DNA from: Arthrobacter cheniae
Lineage (GTDB): Bacteria; Actinomycetota; Actinomycetes; Actinomycetales; Micrococcaceae
Direction: 5' to 3'
NCBI RefSeq assembly: GCF_003602275.1
Contig: NZ_QZVT01000007.1
Location: 124,001 to 188,000, forward strand
Length of the DNA stretch: 64,000 bases
The translations under genes and the position numbers were made by a program. Under the pieces are notes generated by a model that saw nothing but the letters and a program-made list of their open reading frames with translations, made no database searches and was not told the DNA's origin. Shown piece by piece: positions 33,602 through 42,103 of the stretch (position 1 is the stretch's first letter; every line of letters starts with the position of its first letter).

Positions 33602-33943
33602 ATGTGCGGCGCATGCGGCCGGGCCGTCGTCGCAGATCCGACGCTCGGTCCCGTGCGCCGCACCCGGGACCTCCTCGTCGTCGTGCAGATCGTCAATAAC
33701 GTCACGAGCGGATTACCCGGCGCTCCGACCGCCCGCGTCAGCGGCGACAGGTTCGTCCTCGCAGGGCGTACGGGCAGGAGTACCCCGTGCGACACGGTCG
33801 AGGACCTTTGGCGCGTGCTGCACGCCGGCGTCGATCCCGGGGCGTCGTCGGACCTTGCCCGGCGGATCGGCCGTGGGCTGCCAGCCGCAACTCCGCTCGC
33901 GGATCGGGTGCTGCGCGCAGGACTGTCGGCCCGCGCCCACTGA
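33602..33943 (+). CDS. Small protein with N-terminal CxxCG, 113 residues
   Basis: Starts MCGACGRAVVADPTLGPVRR, followed by a predicted helix RDLLVVVQIVNNVTSGL and an Arg/Ala-rich tail. The CxxC at residues 2-5 could bind zinc or a cluster but there is no second CxxC. Similar proteins seem to exist in Arthrobacter relatives; I do not know a function. It follows the SDR by 28 bases and may be read from the same transcript. Confidence 0.6.
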   Translation: MCGACGRAVVADPTLGPVRRTRDLLVVVQIVNNVTSGLPGAPTARVSGDRFVLAGRTGRSTPCDTVEDLWRVLHAGVDPGASSDLARRIGRGLPAATPLADRVLRAGLSARAH

Positions 33944-34227
33944 CGGTTACCGGGGGTCCCGAACCCTGCCACCTCTCAGGTCGGGGCGCCGTCGTTCCTT
34001 GGTCTTAGGGTCCGAAGTGCGTGTCGCGGCGGGACGCGCCGGGCCTCGACCCCCGCGCCCGCAGAAACCGGGAACGACGGCGGGTCCCTTGCAGCGTGCA
34101 CGCATTCCCGCTGGAAGGGCGTGTGTCGGTCATCGCCCGCTTTGCCCACATACTTACCGGACAGGGCCCATGTCCACAGGACGTGCGGGAGGATAGGCCC
34201 GACGAATCGACATGGGAAGTACTGGCA
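33944..34227. other. Intergenic stretch with long inverted repeat
   Basis: 284 bases without a supported gene. GCCGTCGTTCC at 33988-33998 and its exact complement GGAACGACGGC at 34071-34081 could close a long hairpin over 72 bases. The rest is the presumed promoter of the matrixin-like gene. Confidence 0.5.
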
Positions 34228-35191
34228 ATGGGTTCGATGGATCGCGAGTGGTACCACGAGGACCGGGATGCGCGGACGAATGCCGTCCGCCGGTCCTCGT
34301 CGGGCAGGATCCCACAGTGGTCGGTGGATGACGCCTTCCGCCAGTCGTCCGCTCCCCCGCCTTCGCGTGTCACGCGCGGGCACAAGAAGAGGAGACGGCC
34401 CGGCGCCCGGTTTCGGCTGCGGCTCGGGACCGCCGCGGTGCTCGCGCTCGTCGCCTTCCTCTACCTGACGCCGACGCTGTTCGACCGCTACGTGCTACCC
34501 GTTGCATTGCCGTACCTGCCCGGTGCTGACGTACCGCCACGCGGCGTCGAGGCCGGCGACGTCCCGCTCGGTACGCCCCCACCCGCTCCCGCGTCGGCCT
34601 CCTTCCTGTTGATGGAGCCACCCGTCGAGTCGCAGGAATTCGTGGCGTACGATCCCTGCCGGCCCGTGCACTACGTGGTTCGCCCGGAGTACGCCCGCTG
34701 GATCCGAGGGACTCGTCCAGGCGGCTGTCGCCGAAGTCTCGGCGGCGACCGGGCTCCAGTTCGTCGACGACGGCACAACGACGGAGGCGCCCAGCGAGGA
34801 TCGCGACCTGTACCAGCCGGAGTTGTACGGAAAGAGGTGGGTCCCGGTGCTCATCACATGGACCAGTCCCTCCGAGATACCCGGTCTGGCGGGTGACGTC
34901 GCCGGGCTCGGAGGCAGCGGCTACGCCCAGACGCCGGGACAGCCCCTCGTCCTCACGGGCGGGCAGGTGCAACTCGACGCGCCTGACGCCGTCAACACCC
35001 TGCTGTACCCCGATGGCCAGGCATATCTGAAGGCGATCATCATGCACGAACTGGCACACGTCGTCGGGCTCGACCACATCGACGACCCCGACCAGCTCAT
35101 GTACCCGGCCGGCAGCGCGGTCTCGTTCGGTGACGGTGACCGCGCCGGGCTCGCCCTGCTCGGTACCGGTCCCTGCGTACCCGAGCTCTGA
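34228..35191 (+). pseudogene. Matrixin-like zinc metalloprotease, frameshifted
   Basis: The first frame from the ATG at 34228 encodes a cytosolic start, one membrane segment (AAVLALVAFLYLTPTLF) and the entry to the protease domain (DPCRPVHYVVRPEY). Around 34700-34712 the frame shifts; the correct continuation is GLVQAAVAEVSAATGLQFVD, running through VLITWTSPSEIP to the catalytic HELAHVVGLDH (HExxHxxGxxH) and DPDQLMYP and ending at 35191. One inserted base (or two deleted) splits it. It would otherwise be a membrane-anchored extracellular M10/M12-type protease. Sequencing error must be excluded. Confidence 0.8.
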
Positions 35192-35230
35192 TCCTTGACC
35201 CTTCGACCGTCGGGTCCCTAGCGTGAGGCC

Positions 35231-35950
35231 ATGGCCTCCTCCGACATCAGGTTCTACTTCGACCCCGTCTGCCCCTTCGCCTGGATGACCAGCAGGTGGG
35301 TGCGCATGGTGGCCGGGCAGCGCGACTACACCGTGGAATGGCGCTTCATCTCGCTGCGCCTGCTCAACAGCCACATCGACTACGACGCGCACTTCCCCGT
35401 CGGGTACGAAGCGGGCCACACCGCGGGCCTGCGCCTGCTTCGCGTCGCCGCGCGCACCCGGAACGAGCACGGGCTCGAGGCCGTCGCCCGCCTCTATGAG
35501 CAGCTCGGCACGCACATCTTCGACCTGCGCGAGGACGACTCCGACGGCGGCCATCGCGGCACGGTGGAGTTCCTCGCACCGATCCTCACGGAGATCGGGC
35601 TGCCCGCAGAGCTGGCCGGGGCCCTGGAGGATGCCTCGCTCGACCCCGTCATACAGGCGGAGACTGACGAGGCGCTGTCCCTGACGGGCAAGGACGTCGG
35701 TACGCCGATCATCCACTTCGATCCGCCGGAGGGTGTGGCGTTCTTCGGCCCCGTGATCAGCCGCCTGCCCGAGGCCGAGGATGCCGGCGAGCTGTGGGAC
35801 CACGTGGTAGGACTTGCCCGTTTCCCCGGGTTCGCCGAACTCAAGCGCAGCCTGCGGGAACGCCCGCAGCTGCGCAGCTTCGGGGTCGACGTCGGAGAAG
35901 CCGGACGCCAGGAGGACTGGCACGGCGGGAGCCGACGCACCAAGAAGTAG
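35231..35950 (+). CDS. DsbA-family protein, Rv2466c-like mycothiol-dependent reductase
   Basis: 239 residues with a thioredoxin-fold start FYFDPVCPFAWMTSRWVRM; the Cys-Pro of this DPxCPxAW motif is the active site in mycothiol-dependent nitroreductase/oxidoreductase relatives. The long helical insert and cis-Pro loop DVGTPIIHFD follow. It likely reduces disulfides or nitro compounds with mycothiol in the cytosol. Only 39 bases after the protease remnant. Confidence 0.85.
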   Translation: MASSDIRFYFDPVCPFAWMTSRWVRMVAGQRDYTVEWRFISLRLLNSHIDYDAHFPVGYEAGHTAGLRLLRVAARTRNEHGLEAVARLYEQLGTHIFDLREDDSDGGHRGTVEFLAPILTEIGLPAELAGALEDASLDPVIQAETDEALSLTGKDVGTPIIHFDPPEGVAFFGPVISRLPEAEDAGELWDHVVGLARFPGFAELKRSLRERPQLRSFGVDVGEAGRQEDWHGGSRRTKK

Positions 35951-36124
35951 GCAGTAGGGAAGGAATGCGACAACGGTCTCCGGCGTGCAGGGTTCTCATG
36001 GCAGCATCGCGGGATGCCCTTACGCGGCCATGCGCATGATGCCCCGAGGCTGCCTGTCAAGGCTGCGTCAATTCGCACGGAAACCCGATTCCACCGAACC
36101 TCCTCGACCCCGTAAATTGAAGCA

Positions 36125-36670
36125 ATGAGCAATGATGCCGCCTCGACAGTCCTCCGTCCGTTCGATCCCGACGGGGGCAACGACCAGCCTGCCGAAGCAC
36201 TCGAGGCGCTGATCGCGAAGATCGAGGGCGAAGTTGCCGATCTCCAGTTCACCCGCTTCACCAACGACGACGCCGTGGCCCTCGGGCAGCTCCTCGTCCA
36301 GCTGGGGGTGGGGCGCAACCTTCCCATCGCGATCGGCATCAGCAAGCCGAACCACATCCTCTTCCGGGCCGCGCTCGACGGCGCCACCCCGGACAATGAC
36401 TTCTGGCTCGAGGCGAAGTCCCGCGTCGCAGCCCGCTACCTGTCGCCGTCGCTCCTCATCGGCCTCCAGGCCCGGCGCAACGGCGGACGCTACGAGGACA
36501 ACCCCATGGCCGACCCGTCGACGTACGCGGCGCACGGCGGCTCCTTCCCGCTCTACATCAGGGGGGTAGGACCGGTTGCCACCGTCACGGTGTCCGGGCT
36601 GCCGCAGCTCGAGGACCACCGGCTCGTCGTCGAGGCGCTCCGCACGTTCCACGCCGCGGAAGGCCTGTAG
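36125..36670 (+). CDS. UPF0303 / heme-degrading-domain (DUF336) protein
   Basis: 181 residues, starting MSNDAASTVLRPFDPDGGND. The middle holds the YbcI/HbpS-like fold: LGQLLVQLGVGRNLPIAIGI, KPNHILFRAALDGATPDNDF, SRVAARYL and GGSFPLYIRGVGPVATVTVS. Relatives bind small molecules or heme; the UPF0303 subgroup has no assigned reaction. The 174-base gap before it shows no motif. Confidence 0.82.
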   Translation: MSNDAASTVLRPFDPDGGNDQPAEALEALIAKIEGEVADLQFTRFTNDDAVALGQLLVQLGVGRNLPIAIGISKPNHILFRAALDGATPDNDFWLEAKSRVAARYLSPSLLIGLQARRNGGRYEDNPMADPSTYAAHGGSFPLYIRGVGPVATVTVSGLPQLEDHRLVVEALRTFHAAEGL

Positions 36671-36675
36671 GACTG

Positions 36676-36808
36676 ACGGCGGCGCTGCGGCGGGCCCCTG
36701 GGGGACGGCGCCGCGGCAGGTCCTTGGAGGACGGCGCTGGCAGGTCCTTGGAGGACGGCGCTGGCAGGTCCATGGGGGACGGCGCCGCGGCAGGCCCTGG
36801 GGGACGGT
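36676..36808. repeat. 24-bp tandem repeat array (minisatellite)
   Basis: About five imperfect head-to-tail units of GGCAGGTCCTTGGAGGACGG plus CGCT. Two central units (36715-36762) are identical; outer units vary (CCATGGGGGAC, CCCTGGGGGAC) and add CGC. It fills the space after the UPF0303 stop and before the terminator of the convergent gene. Frames through it are shadows. Confidence 0.85.
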
Positions 36809-36828
36809 CGTCGTTCGAGGATGCGGAA

Positions 36829-36858
36829 GAGGCGGCGCCCCGGTGGGGACGCCGCCTC
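36829..36858 (-). terminator. Terminator of the NAD-binding oxidoreductase gene
   Basis: GAGGCGGCG / CGCCGCCTC, a 9-bp stem with a 12-base loop, 18 bases beyond the stop at 36877. Confidence 0.7.
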
Positions 36859-36876
36859 CTGCACTGCCGAACGGAC

Positions 36877-37530
36877 CTACAGGGAGGCTTCGACGGCCTC
36901 CGCGATCGGGGTCTCGCCGCTGTTGAACTGGATGGTCCTGTCCACGGTGCCGAGATTCCCGAGGACGACGGCGGCCACGTGGGCCACGTCCTCGCGGGAC
37001 ACGGAATCCTGCTGCGGCTTGTCCGAGACCTCGATCTTCCCCGTACCGGGGTCCGTGGTCAGGGCGCCGGGGCCCAGGATGGTCCAGGCGAGCTGCGAGT
37101 TCCGCAGGTGCTCGTCCGCCGCGGCCTTGGCCTCGGCGTAGTGGAAGAAGCCGTTGTCCTCGGGTACCCCGTGGTCCTTGCCGGCGCCGAGGTAGGACAC
37201 CATGACGTACCGGCCCACCGACGCCTGCTCGGCTGCGTCCATGGAGCGGATCGCGGCATCGCGATCGACGGCGTAGGTCGCCTCGGGGCTGCTGCCGCCC
37301 GCACCGGCGGACCACACCACGGCGTCGTGGCCGCGGAACACGTCGGCCATCCGGTCGACGGACAGGTCCGCGACGTCGGCTACGACCGGGGTGGCGCCCG
37401 CCTGCTCGACGTCGGCGGCGTGGTCCTGGTTACGGAAGATCGAGCTGACCTGGTGGCCCTGGCTCGTGAGGATCTTCGTGAGGTGCAGCGCTACTTTTCC
37501 GTGCCCACCGATGATGGCTACGCGTGACAT
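36877..37530 (-). CDS. NAD(P)-binding atypical SDR (NmrA-like)
   Basis: 217 residues; Rossmann motif VAIIGGHGKVALHLTKIL at the N-terminus and the YAEAKAAADEHLR segment (YxxxK-like) near residue 130, as in SDR_a5 proteins such as YwnB/YtbQ. These act as NADPH-dependent reductases or as redox sensors. Single-gene unit with GGAG-like site (aGGAGttcccc on the coding strand) before the ATG at 37530. Confidence 0.85.
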   Translation of the reverse strand: MSRVAIIGGHGKVALHLTKILTSQGHQVSSIFRNQDHAADVEQAGATPVVADVADLSVDRMADVFRGHDAVVWSAGAGGSSPEATYAVDRDAAIRSMDAAEQASVGRYVMVSYLGAGKDHGVPEDNGFFHYAEAKAAADEHLRNSQLAWTILGPGALTTDPGTGKIEVSDKPQQDSVSREDVAHVAAVVLGNLGTVDRTIQFNSGETPIAEAVEASL

Positions 37531-37666
37531 GGGGAACTCCTGACAGATATCGGATGACGTACTTCCGACGCTAGTCCCCACCCCACGCACTGGCCACCGA
37601 CGATCGGGCGTTCTGCCGGTAGCGCATCCCTATTCCCGCCCTACTCGGGAAAGACTCGGGAAGGAC

Positions 37667-38596
37667 TCAGGGCGACTCGATGGGCAGCAGCAGGTCCTTG
37701 ACCAGGGGGTCCGTCTCCAGGAACTCCTGGACGGCCGGGTCCGCGAACGCCTCCGTGAGCTTCCTGATGTTGTCGGTGTCGAGGTAGTCGGTGCCGACAG
37801 TCAGCTGGGAGGCGAACTCGTCCGGTGCGGCCGGGGCGAAGATCTGCTTCTCGAGCGGCACCTTGGCGGCGACGTAGTACTCGGTGTAGCCGACGGCGGC
37901 GTCGAGGTCCGGCAGGGCACGGGACTGGGCGCCGAAATCCAGGAGCGTGAAGGTCAGGTTCTTCGGATTCGTCGCGATGTCATCCTGCGTCGCCTCCCAC
38001 TTGTTGATGCCCTCCTTGAGGGTGATCAGCCCCGCGCGTTCCAGGAGCCAGAGGCCCTGCGCCTCGTTGGCGGGGTCCGAGTAGAGCGAGACGGTCCCGC
38101 CGTCGGGGATCTGGTCCACGCTGGTGTACTTGTCGGACCAGATGCCGAAGCCCCAGCGGAAGACGGGCGTCACAGCGGTCTCGCGGAAGTCCGGGTTGGC
38201 CTCGAGCACCTGCCCGAGCCAGAGTTCGTGCTGGTAGACGGTCGCGGCCACCTCGCCCTCGCTGACGGCGCGGTTGATGGTGTTGCTGTCACTGAGTCCC
38301 TTGAACTCGATGTCGATCCCGTGCTTCGGGGCGACCTCGCGGTCGATGAATTCGATGAGCGCCTGCTCCGCGTGGTTCCCCTCGGCGGTGGCGACGAGGA
38401 GGGTGGCCCCGTCCGTCTCGGCGGCGGACTCGGCGGGGTTGAGGAGCGGTACGGCGATGAAGGCACCGGCAGCGAGTACGACGACGGCGCCTCCCGCGAT
38501 CCAGGGTGCCTTGCTCCGCTTCCGGAGGGTGAACCCGTGGTCGGACGCGGGGGTCCCGGGTGTAGGAGTGGGGGCAGGGGTGCTGTTCTCGGACAT
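37667..38596 (-). CDS. metQ: Methionine ABC transporter substrate-binding protein (NlpA type)
   Basis: 309 residues. A Pro/Thr-rich N-terminus is followed by a membrane anchor (APWIAGGAVVVLAAGAFIAV) rather than a lipobox Cys, then the NlpA domain (LLVATAEGNHAEQALIEFI ... YQHELWLGQVLEANPDF). It delivers methionine or related sulfur compounds to the MetI/MetN importer. Last gene of the operon under the SAM-IV-like riboswitch at 42.0 kb. Confidence 0.87.
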   Translation of the reverse strand: MSENSTPAPTPTPGTPASDHGFTLRKRSKAPWIAGGAVVVLAAGAFIAVPLLNPAESAAETDGATLLVATAEGNHAEQALIEFIDREVAPKHGIDIEFKGLSDSNTINRAVSEGEVAATVYQHELWLGQVLEANPDFRETAVTPVFRWGFGIWSDKYTSVDQIPDGGTVSLYSDPANEAQGLWLLERAGLITLKEGINKWEATQDDIATNPKNLTFTLLDFGAQSRALPDLDAAVGYTEYYVAAKVPLEKQIFAPAAPDEFASQLTVGTDYLDTDNIRKLTEAFADPAVQEFLETDPLVKDLLLPIESP

Positions 38597-38666
38597 GGTG
38601 AAGCCTTTCTGGGCGCACTGGAGGGAGCGCTGACGGGACGGAACGGAAGGGTGGGTGAAGGGAGGG

Positions 38667-39371
38667 TCAGGTGTGCTGCAGGCGTTTCTGCGGCGTCGTG
38701 AGACGGACCAGGCGGTCGCCGGCGATCTGCACGACCGCCACGGTGACCACGAGGATCACGATGGTCGCGAGCATGACGGTGTTGTCGAAGCGCTGGTACC
38801 CGTAGGTGACGGCGACGTAGCCGATACCGCCGGCGCCGATGGTGCCCGCGATGGCCGAGTACTCGATCATCGCGATCACCTGGATGGTGAGGCCGCCGAT
38901 CACCGCCGGGATGGCCTCGCTGAACTGCGCGGACCGCATGATCTGGAGGTTCGACCCGCCTGCCGCCCGTGCCACCTGCACGATGGAGGGAGGCACGGAT
39001 CGCAGCGCGTTCTCGACGATCCTCGTGAAGAACGCGATGCCCGCGAGGGACATCGGCACGACGGCCGCTGCGATGCCGATGTTCGTGCCGGTGATGAACC
39101 GGGTGAACGGGACGATGGCCGCCATGAGGATGAGGAACGGCAGGGAGCGGCCGATGCTGATGATCCAGCTCAGCACCGCGTGCAGGGCCGGGCGTTCGTA
39201 GAGGCCCCCTGGGGCGACGTTGTGGAGGAGGACTCCGAGCGGCGTGCCGACCACGAGGACCACGACCATGACGATCCCGACCATGGTGACGGTCTCACCG
39301 TAGGCGGGCAGCAGCAGGGCGGGAAGGTCGGCGAGGGGGACGTCGGCCCGGGGCAGGATGACGGCGCTCAT
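38667..39371 (-). CDS. metI: Methionine ABC transporter permease
   Basis: 234 residues with five or six membrane helices and the EAA-loop motif RAAGGSNLQIMRSAQFSEAI (the coupling site for the ATPase). GAGGIGYVAVTYGYQRFD is typical of MetI. Start ATG at 39371 overlaps the metN stop. Confidence 0.9.
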   Translation of the reverse strand: MSAVILPRADVPLADLPALLLPAYGETVTMVGIVMVVVLVVGTPLGVLLHNVAPGGLYERPALHAVLSWIISIGRSLPFLILMAAIVPFTRFITGTNIGIAAAVVPMSLAGIAFFTRIVENALRSVPPSIVQVARAAGGSNLQIMRSAQFSEAIPAVIGGLTIQVIAMIEYSAIAGTIGAGGIGYVAVTYGYQRFDNTVMLATIVILVVTVAVVQIAGDRLVRLTTPQKRLQHT

Positions 39372-40456
39372 GCCACGTCCTCCAGTGTCCCGGTGCGGAC
39401 GCGGCCCGCACCGGCCAGGAAACCGCCGGATACGGCGTCGGCCGATCCGAGGGACGCGCGCGGGCCGAGGGGCGGGCCGTCGTCGGGCGTTCCGCTCAGT
39501 CCGCAACGGGCCAGTGCAGCTGCGACGCGAGCGTCGTCGTCCGTCCCGATGCCGAGAGTCGCGCTGCCGGTGTTGACGCCGTGCACCGTCTCGACGGAGG
39601 CGCCGAGCAGGTGCACGGCCGTGCCGAGATCCGCCGTGACACGCTGGATCCAGTCGCCCGGCACCACAGTGGAGTCATAGGTGACGAACCAGGTGCGCGT
39701 CCCGGCTTCGGGACCGGCGTGGCCGCGGCGGGGCTGCAGCGAGCGCCCCAGCTGGGACTCGTGCGAGGTCAGGAGCTCCACGAGGGTGCCCTGCTCCACG
39801 ATCCGGCCGTGGTCGAGGCGGGCCACTGTGTCGGCGACCTGCCGGACGGTGTCCATCTCGTGGGTGATAAAGACGACGGTGAGGTCGAGGTCGTCCCGCA
39901 ACTGCCGGATGAGGCCGACGACGGACCGTGTGGTGTCCGGATCGAGCCCGGACGTCGCCTCGTCCGCCAGCAGGATGGAGGGCCGCAGCGCCAGTGCCCG
40001 TGCAATGCCGACGCGCTGCGCCTGCCCGCCGGAGAGCTGGAACGGATAATGCCCTGCCTTGTCCGCCAGGCCCACGCGGTCCAGCAGTTCCGCCACCCGC
40101 GCCCTGGCTTCGTTCGGCGTGACCCCCAGGTATTCGAGGGGCAACGCGATGTTCTCGGCGGCGGTCCGGCGGCTCAGGAGGCTCGAGGACTGGAAGACGG
40201 TGCCGATGCGCCGCCGCGCCTCGCGGAGCCGCTTCTCCGGCAGGCCCGAGAGCTCCTCGCCGTTCACGACGACGGACCCGGACGTGGGCCGTTCGAGCAG
40301 GTTGATGCACTGGGCGAGGGTGCTCTTGCCCGCGCCGCTCGGGCCGACGACCGCGGCGATGCGGCCCGTCGGTACCTCGAAGTCGAGGCGGTCGAGCACG
40401 GTGACGGCGGTGCCGCCGCGGCCGTACGTCTTGGTGAGCTGTCTCAGGGTGATCAT
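39368..40456 (-). CDS. metN: Methionine ABC transporter ATPase
   Basis: 362 residues: Walker A GPSGAGKSTL, Q-loop FQSSSLLSRRTAAENI, signature QLSGGQAQRVGIARAL, Walker B LLADEATSGLD, then a C-terminal regulatory NIL (ACT-like) domain (TWFVTYDSTVVPGDWIQRVT) that binds methionine to inhibit transport. C-terminal ~40 residues are extra. It starts 37 bases after the monooxygenase stop. Confidence 0.92.
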   Translation of the reverse strand: MITLRQLTKTYGRGGTAVTVLDRLDFEVPTGRIAAVVGPSGAGKSTLAQCINLLERPTSGSVVVNGEELSGLPEKRLREARRRIGTVFQSSSLLSRRTAAENIALPLEYLGVTPNEARARVAELLDRVGLADKAGHYPFQLSGGQAQRVGIARALALRPSILLADEATSGLDPDTTRSVVGLIRQLRDDLDLTVVFITHEMDTVRQVADTVARLDHGRIVEQGTLVELLTSHESQLGRSLQPRRGHAGPEAGTRTWFVTYDSTVVPGDWIQRVTADLGTAVHLLGASVETVHGVNTGSATLGIGTDDDARVAAALARCGLSGTPDDGPPLGPRASLGSADAVSGGFLAGAGRVRTGTLEDVA

Positions 40457-40493
40457 GGGGTTCCTTGCACGTATCAGGGGTGACAGGGGCGCG

Positions 40494-41882
40494 TCAGGGG
40501 CGGACGGTCTGGAGGCGGTAGCGCGCGCCGCGGTGCTCCTCGGGCAGGCGGTCGCCCTTGCCGAACAGCTTCTGGCGCAGCGTCCCCTCGACGTACTCCG
40601 TGGGATAGGCTCCGCGCTTCTGCAGTTCCGGAATGACGTGGGTGATGACGTCCTCGAAGGAGCTGGGTGTGATGGCGTAGGCCAGGTTGAACCCGTCCAC
40701 GTCCGTTTCCTCGACCCAGGACTGCAGCTCGTCGGCCACCTGCGCGCCGGAGCCCACGATCCGCGGCCCCAGACCGCCGATGCCCGCCCACTCCGCGATG
40801 TCACGCACGGTCCAGGGGGCGCCGTCGTCGTTGACCTTCTGGAAGTTGGCGACGGCCGACTGGATGGCGTTGGACTTCACGTTGCCGATGGGCTCGTCGG
40901 GGTCGTAGGCGCTCAGGTCGATGCCGAGCCACCCGGAGAGCAGCACGAGGGCGCCTTCGTAGCTGACGTACTGCTGGTAGTCGGCGTGCTTTGCCTGCGC
41001 CTTCTCCTCGGTCTCGTCGGTGATGACGGTCAGCATCGTGTAGATGCGGACGGAGTACCGGTCGCGGCCCTCGGCCTCGACGGCGTCGCGGATCTTCTTG
41101 ACGGCGTCCTTCAGGATGGGCTTGGTGGGCGCACCGACGAAAACCGCTTCGGCGTTGCCCGCGGCGAAGGCGATGCCCCGCGGCGAGGCTCCCGCCTGGT
41201 AGATGACGGGCGTCCGCTGGGGTGAGGGTTCGCTGAGGTGGATGCCGGGAACGGTGAAGAAGGTGCCCTGGTGATTGATGTCGTGCACCTTGGCGGGGTC
41301 GGTGAAGACTCCGGTCTCGCGGTCGCGGACGACGGCGTCGTCCTCCCAGGAACCCTCGAGCAGCTTGTAGAGCACCTCGAGGTACTCGTCCGCGTGGTTG
41401 TAGCGCTCGTCGTGTTCCAGCTGGTCCTCGTTACCCATGTTCCGCGCTGCGGAGGGAAGGTACCCGGTGACGACGTTCCAGCCGACCCTGCCGTTGGTCA
41501 GGTGGTCGAGCGTGGAGAGGCGGCGGGCAAAGGGATAGGGGTGTTCGTAGGCGGTGCCGGCGGTGACGCCGAAGCCGAGGTGCTCGGTGACCAGGGCCAT
41601 CGCGGAGACCAACAGGAAGGGATCGTTGACCGGCGTCTGGGTGCCCTGCCGCAGAGTCGCCTCATTGGATCCGCCGTAGACGTCGTAGGTGCCGAGGACG
41701 TCGGCGATGAAGATGCCGTCGAACAGGCCCTTCTCGAGCGTCCGGGCGAGGTCGGCCCAGTAGCGCAGGTCCTTGTAACGCCAGGACTGGTCCTCCGGGT
41801 GGCGCCAGAGGCCGGGCGACTGGTGGCCTACGCAGTTCATGTCGAACGCGTTGAAGCGGATGTGGCGGGGTGCAGCGGGCAT
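40494..41882 (-). CDS. FMN-dependent LLM-class monooxygenase (NtaA/SnaA/DszA family)
   Basis: 462 residues; N-terminal MPAAPRHIRFNAFDMNCVGH, then LLM-family landmarks GTYDVYGGSNEATLRQGTQT, GRVGWNVVTGYLPSAARNMG and PVIYQAGASPRGIAFAA. Such enzymes oxidise organosulfur or amine substrates (sulfones, nitrilotriacetate) using FMNH2 from a reductase. GAGGA before the ATG at 41882 decides the start over 41894. As first gene of the metNIQ operon behind a SAM riboswitch it probably frees sulfur from an imported thioether or sulfone (inference). Confidence 0.87.
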   Translation of the reverse strand: MPAAPRHIRFNAFDMNCVGHQSPGLWRHPEDQSWRYKDLRYWADLARTLEKGLFDGIFIADVLGTYDVYGGSNEATLRQGTQTPVNDPFLLVSAMALVTEHLGFGVTAGTAYEHPYPFARRLSTLDHLTNGRVGWNVVTGYLPSAARNMGNEDQLEHDERYNHADEYLEVLYKLLEGSWEDDAVVRDRETGVFTDPAKVHDINHQGTFFTVPGIHLSEPSPQRTPVIYQAGASPRGIAFAAGNAEAVFVGAPTKPILKDAVKKIRDAVEAEGRDRYSVRIYTMLTVITDETEEKAQAKHADYQQYVSYEGALVLLSGWLGIDLSAYDPDEPIGNVKSNAIQSAVANFQKVNDDGAPWTVRDIAEWAGIGGLGPRIVGSGAQVADELQSWVEETDVDGFNLAYAITPSSFEDVITHVIPELQKRGAYPTEYVEGTLRQKLFGKGDRLPEEHRGARYRLQTVRP

Positions 41883-41945
41883 GGGGATCCTCATGTCAGG
41901 GCACTGCCGTAGGGAAGCGCCATACTTGTCCGCACGGTGCATGCC

Positions 41946-42036
41946 GGACCGAATCCTCACCTGGGGCACCCCGCTACAGCGAGAGGGTTGCCGTCCAACA
42001 AACCAGGGTTTTGCGTTGGAACTCTTGATTCTGGTG
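41946..42036 (-). promoter_or_regulatory. SAM-IV-like riboswitch
   Basis: On the minus strand the RNA opens with ACC(A)GAATC, which pairs with GATTCGGT at the other end (P1). Between them are a stem GTTCCAAC / GTTGGAC, then GGCAACCCTC, a short GCTG/TAGC hairpin and GGGGTGCCCCAGGTGA. The order GGCAACCCTC ... GGGTGCCCCxGGTGA is the conserved core of the actinobacterial SAM-IV class, which represses methionine genes when SAM is high. It ends 63 bases before the monooxygenase ATG, just upstream of the met transport operon, which fits its expected target. Confidence 0.8.
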
Positions 42037-42103
42037 ACGAGCCTAGGTCGGCGGTGACAGCGGCGTCCAGAGCCGATCGTCACGCGGCGTCATGAATGAC
42101 CGG

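Noticed and set aside
36676-36808. Repeat array considered as CRISPR
   Set aside because: Units are contiguous without unique spacers and there are no cas genes.
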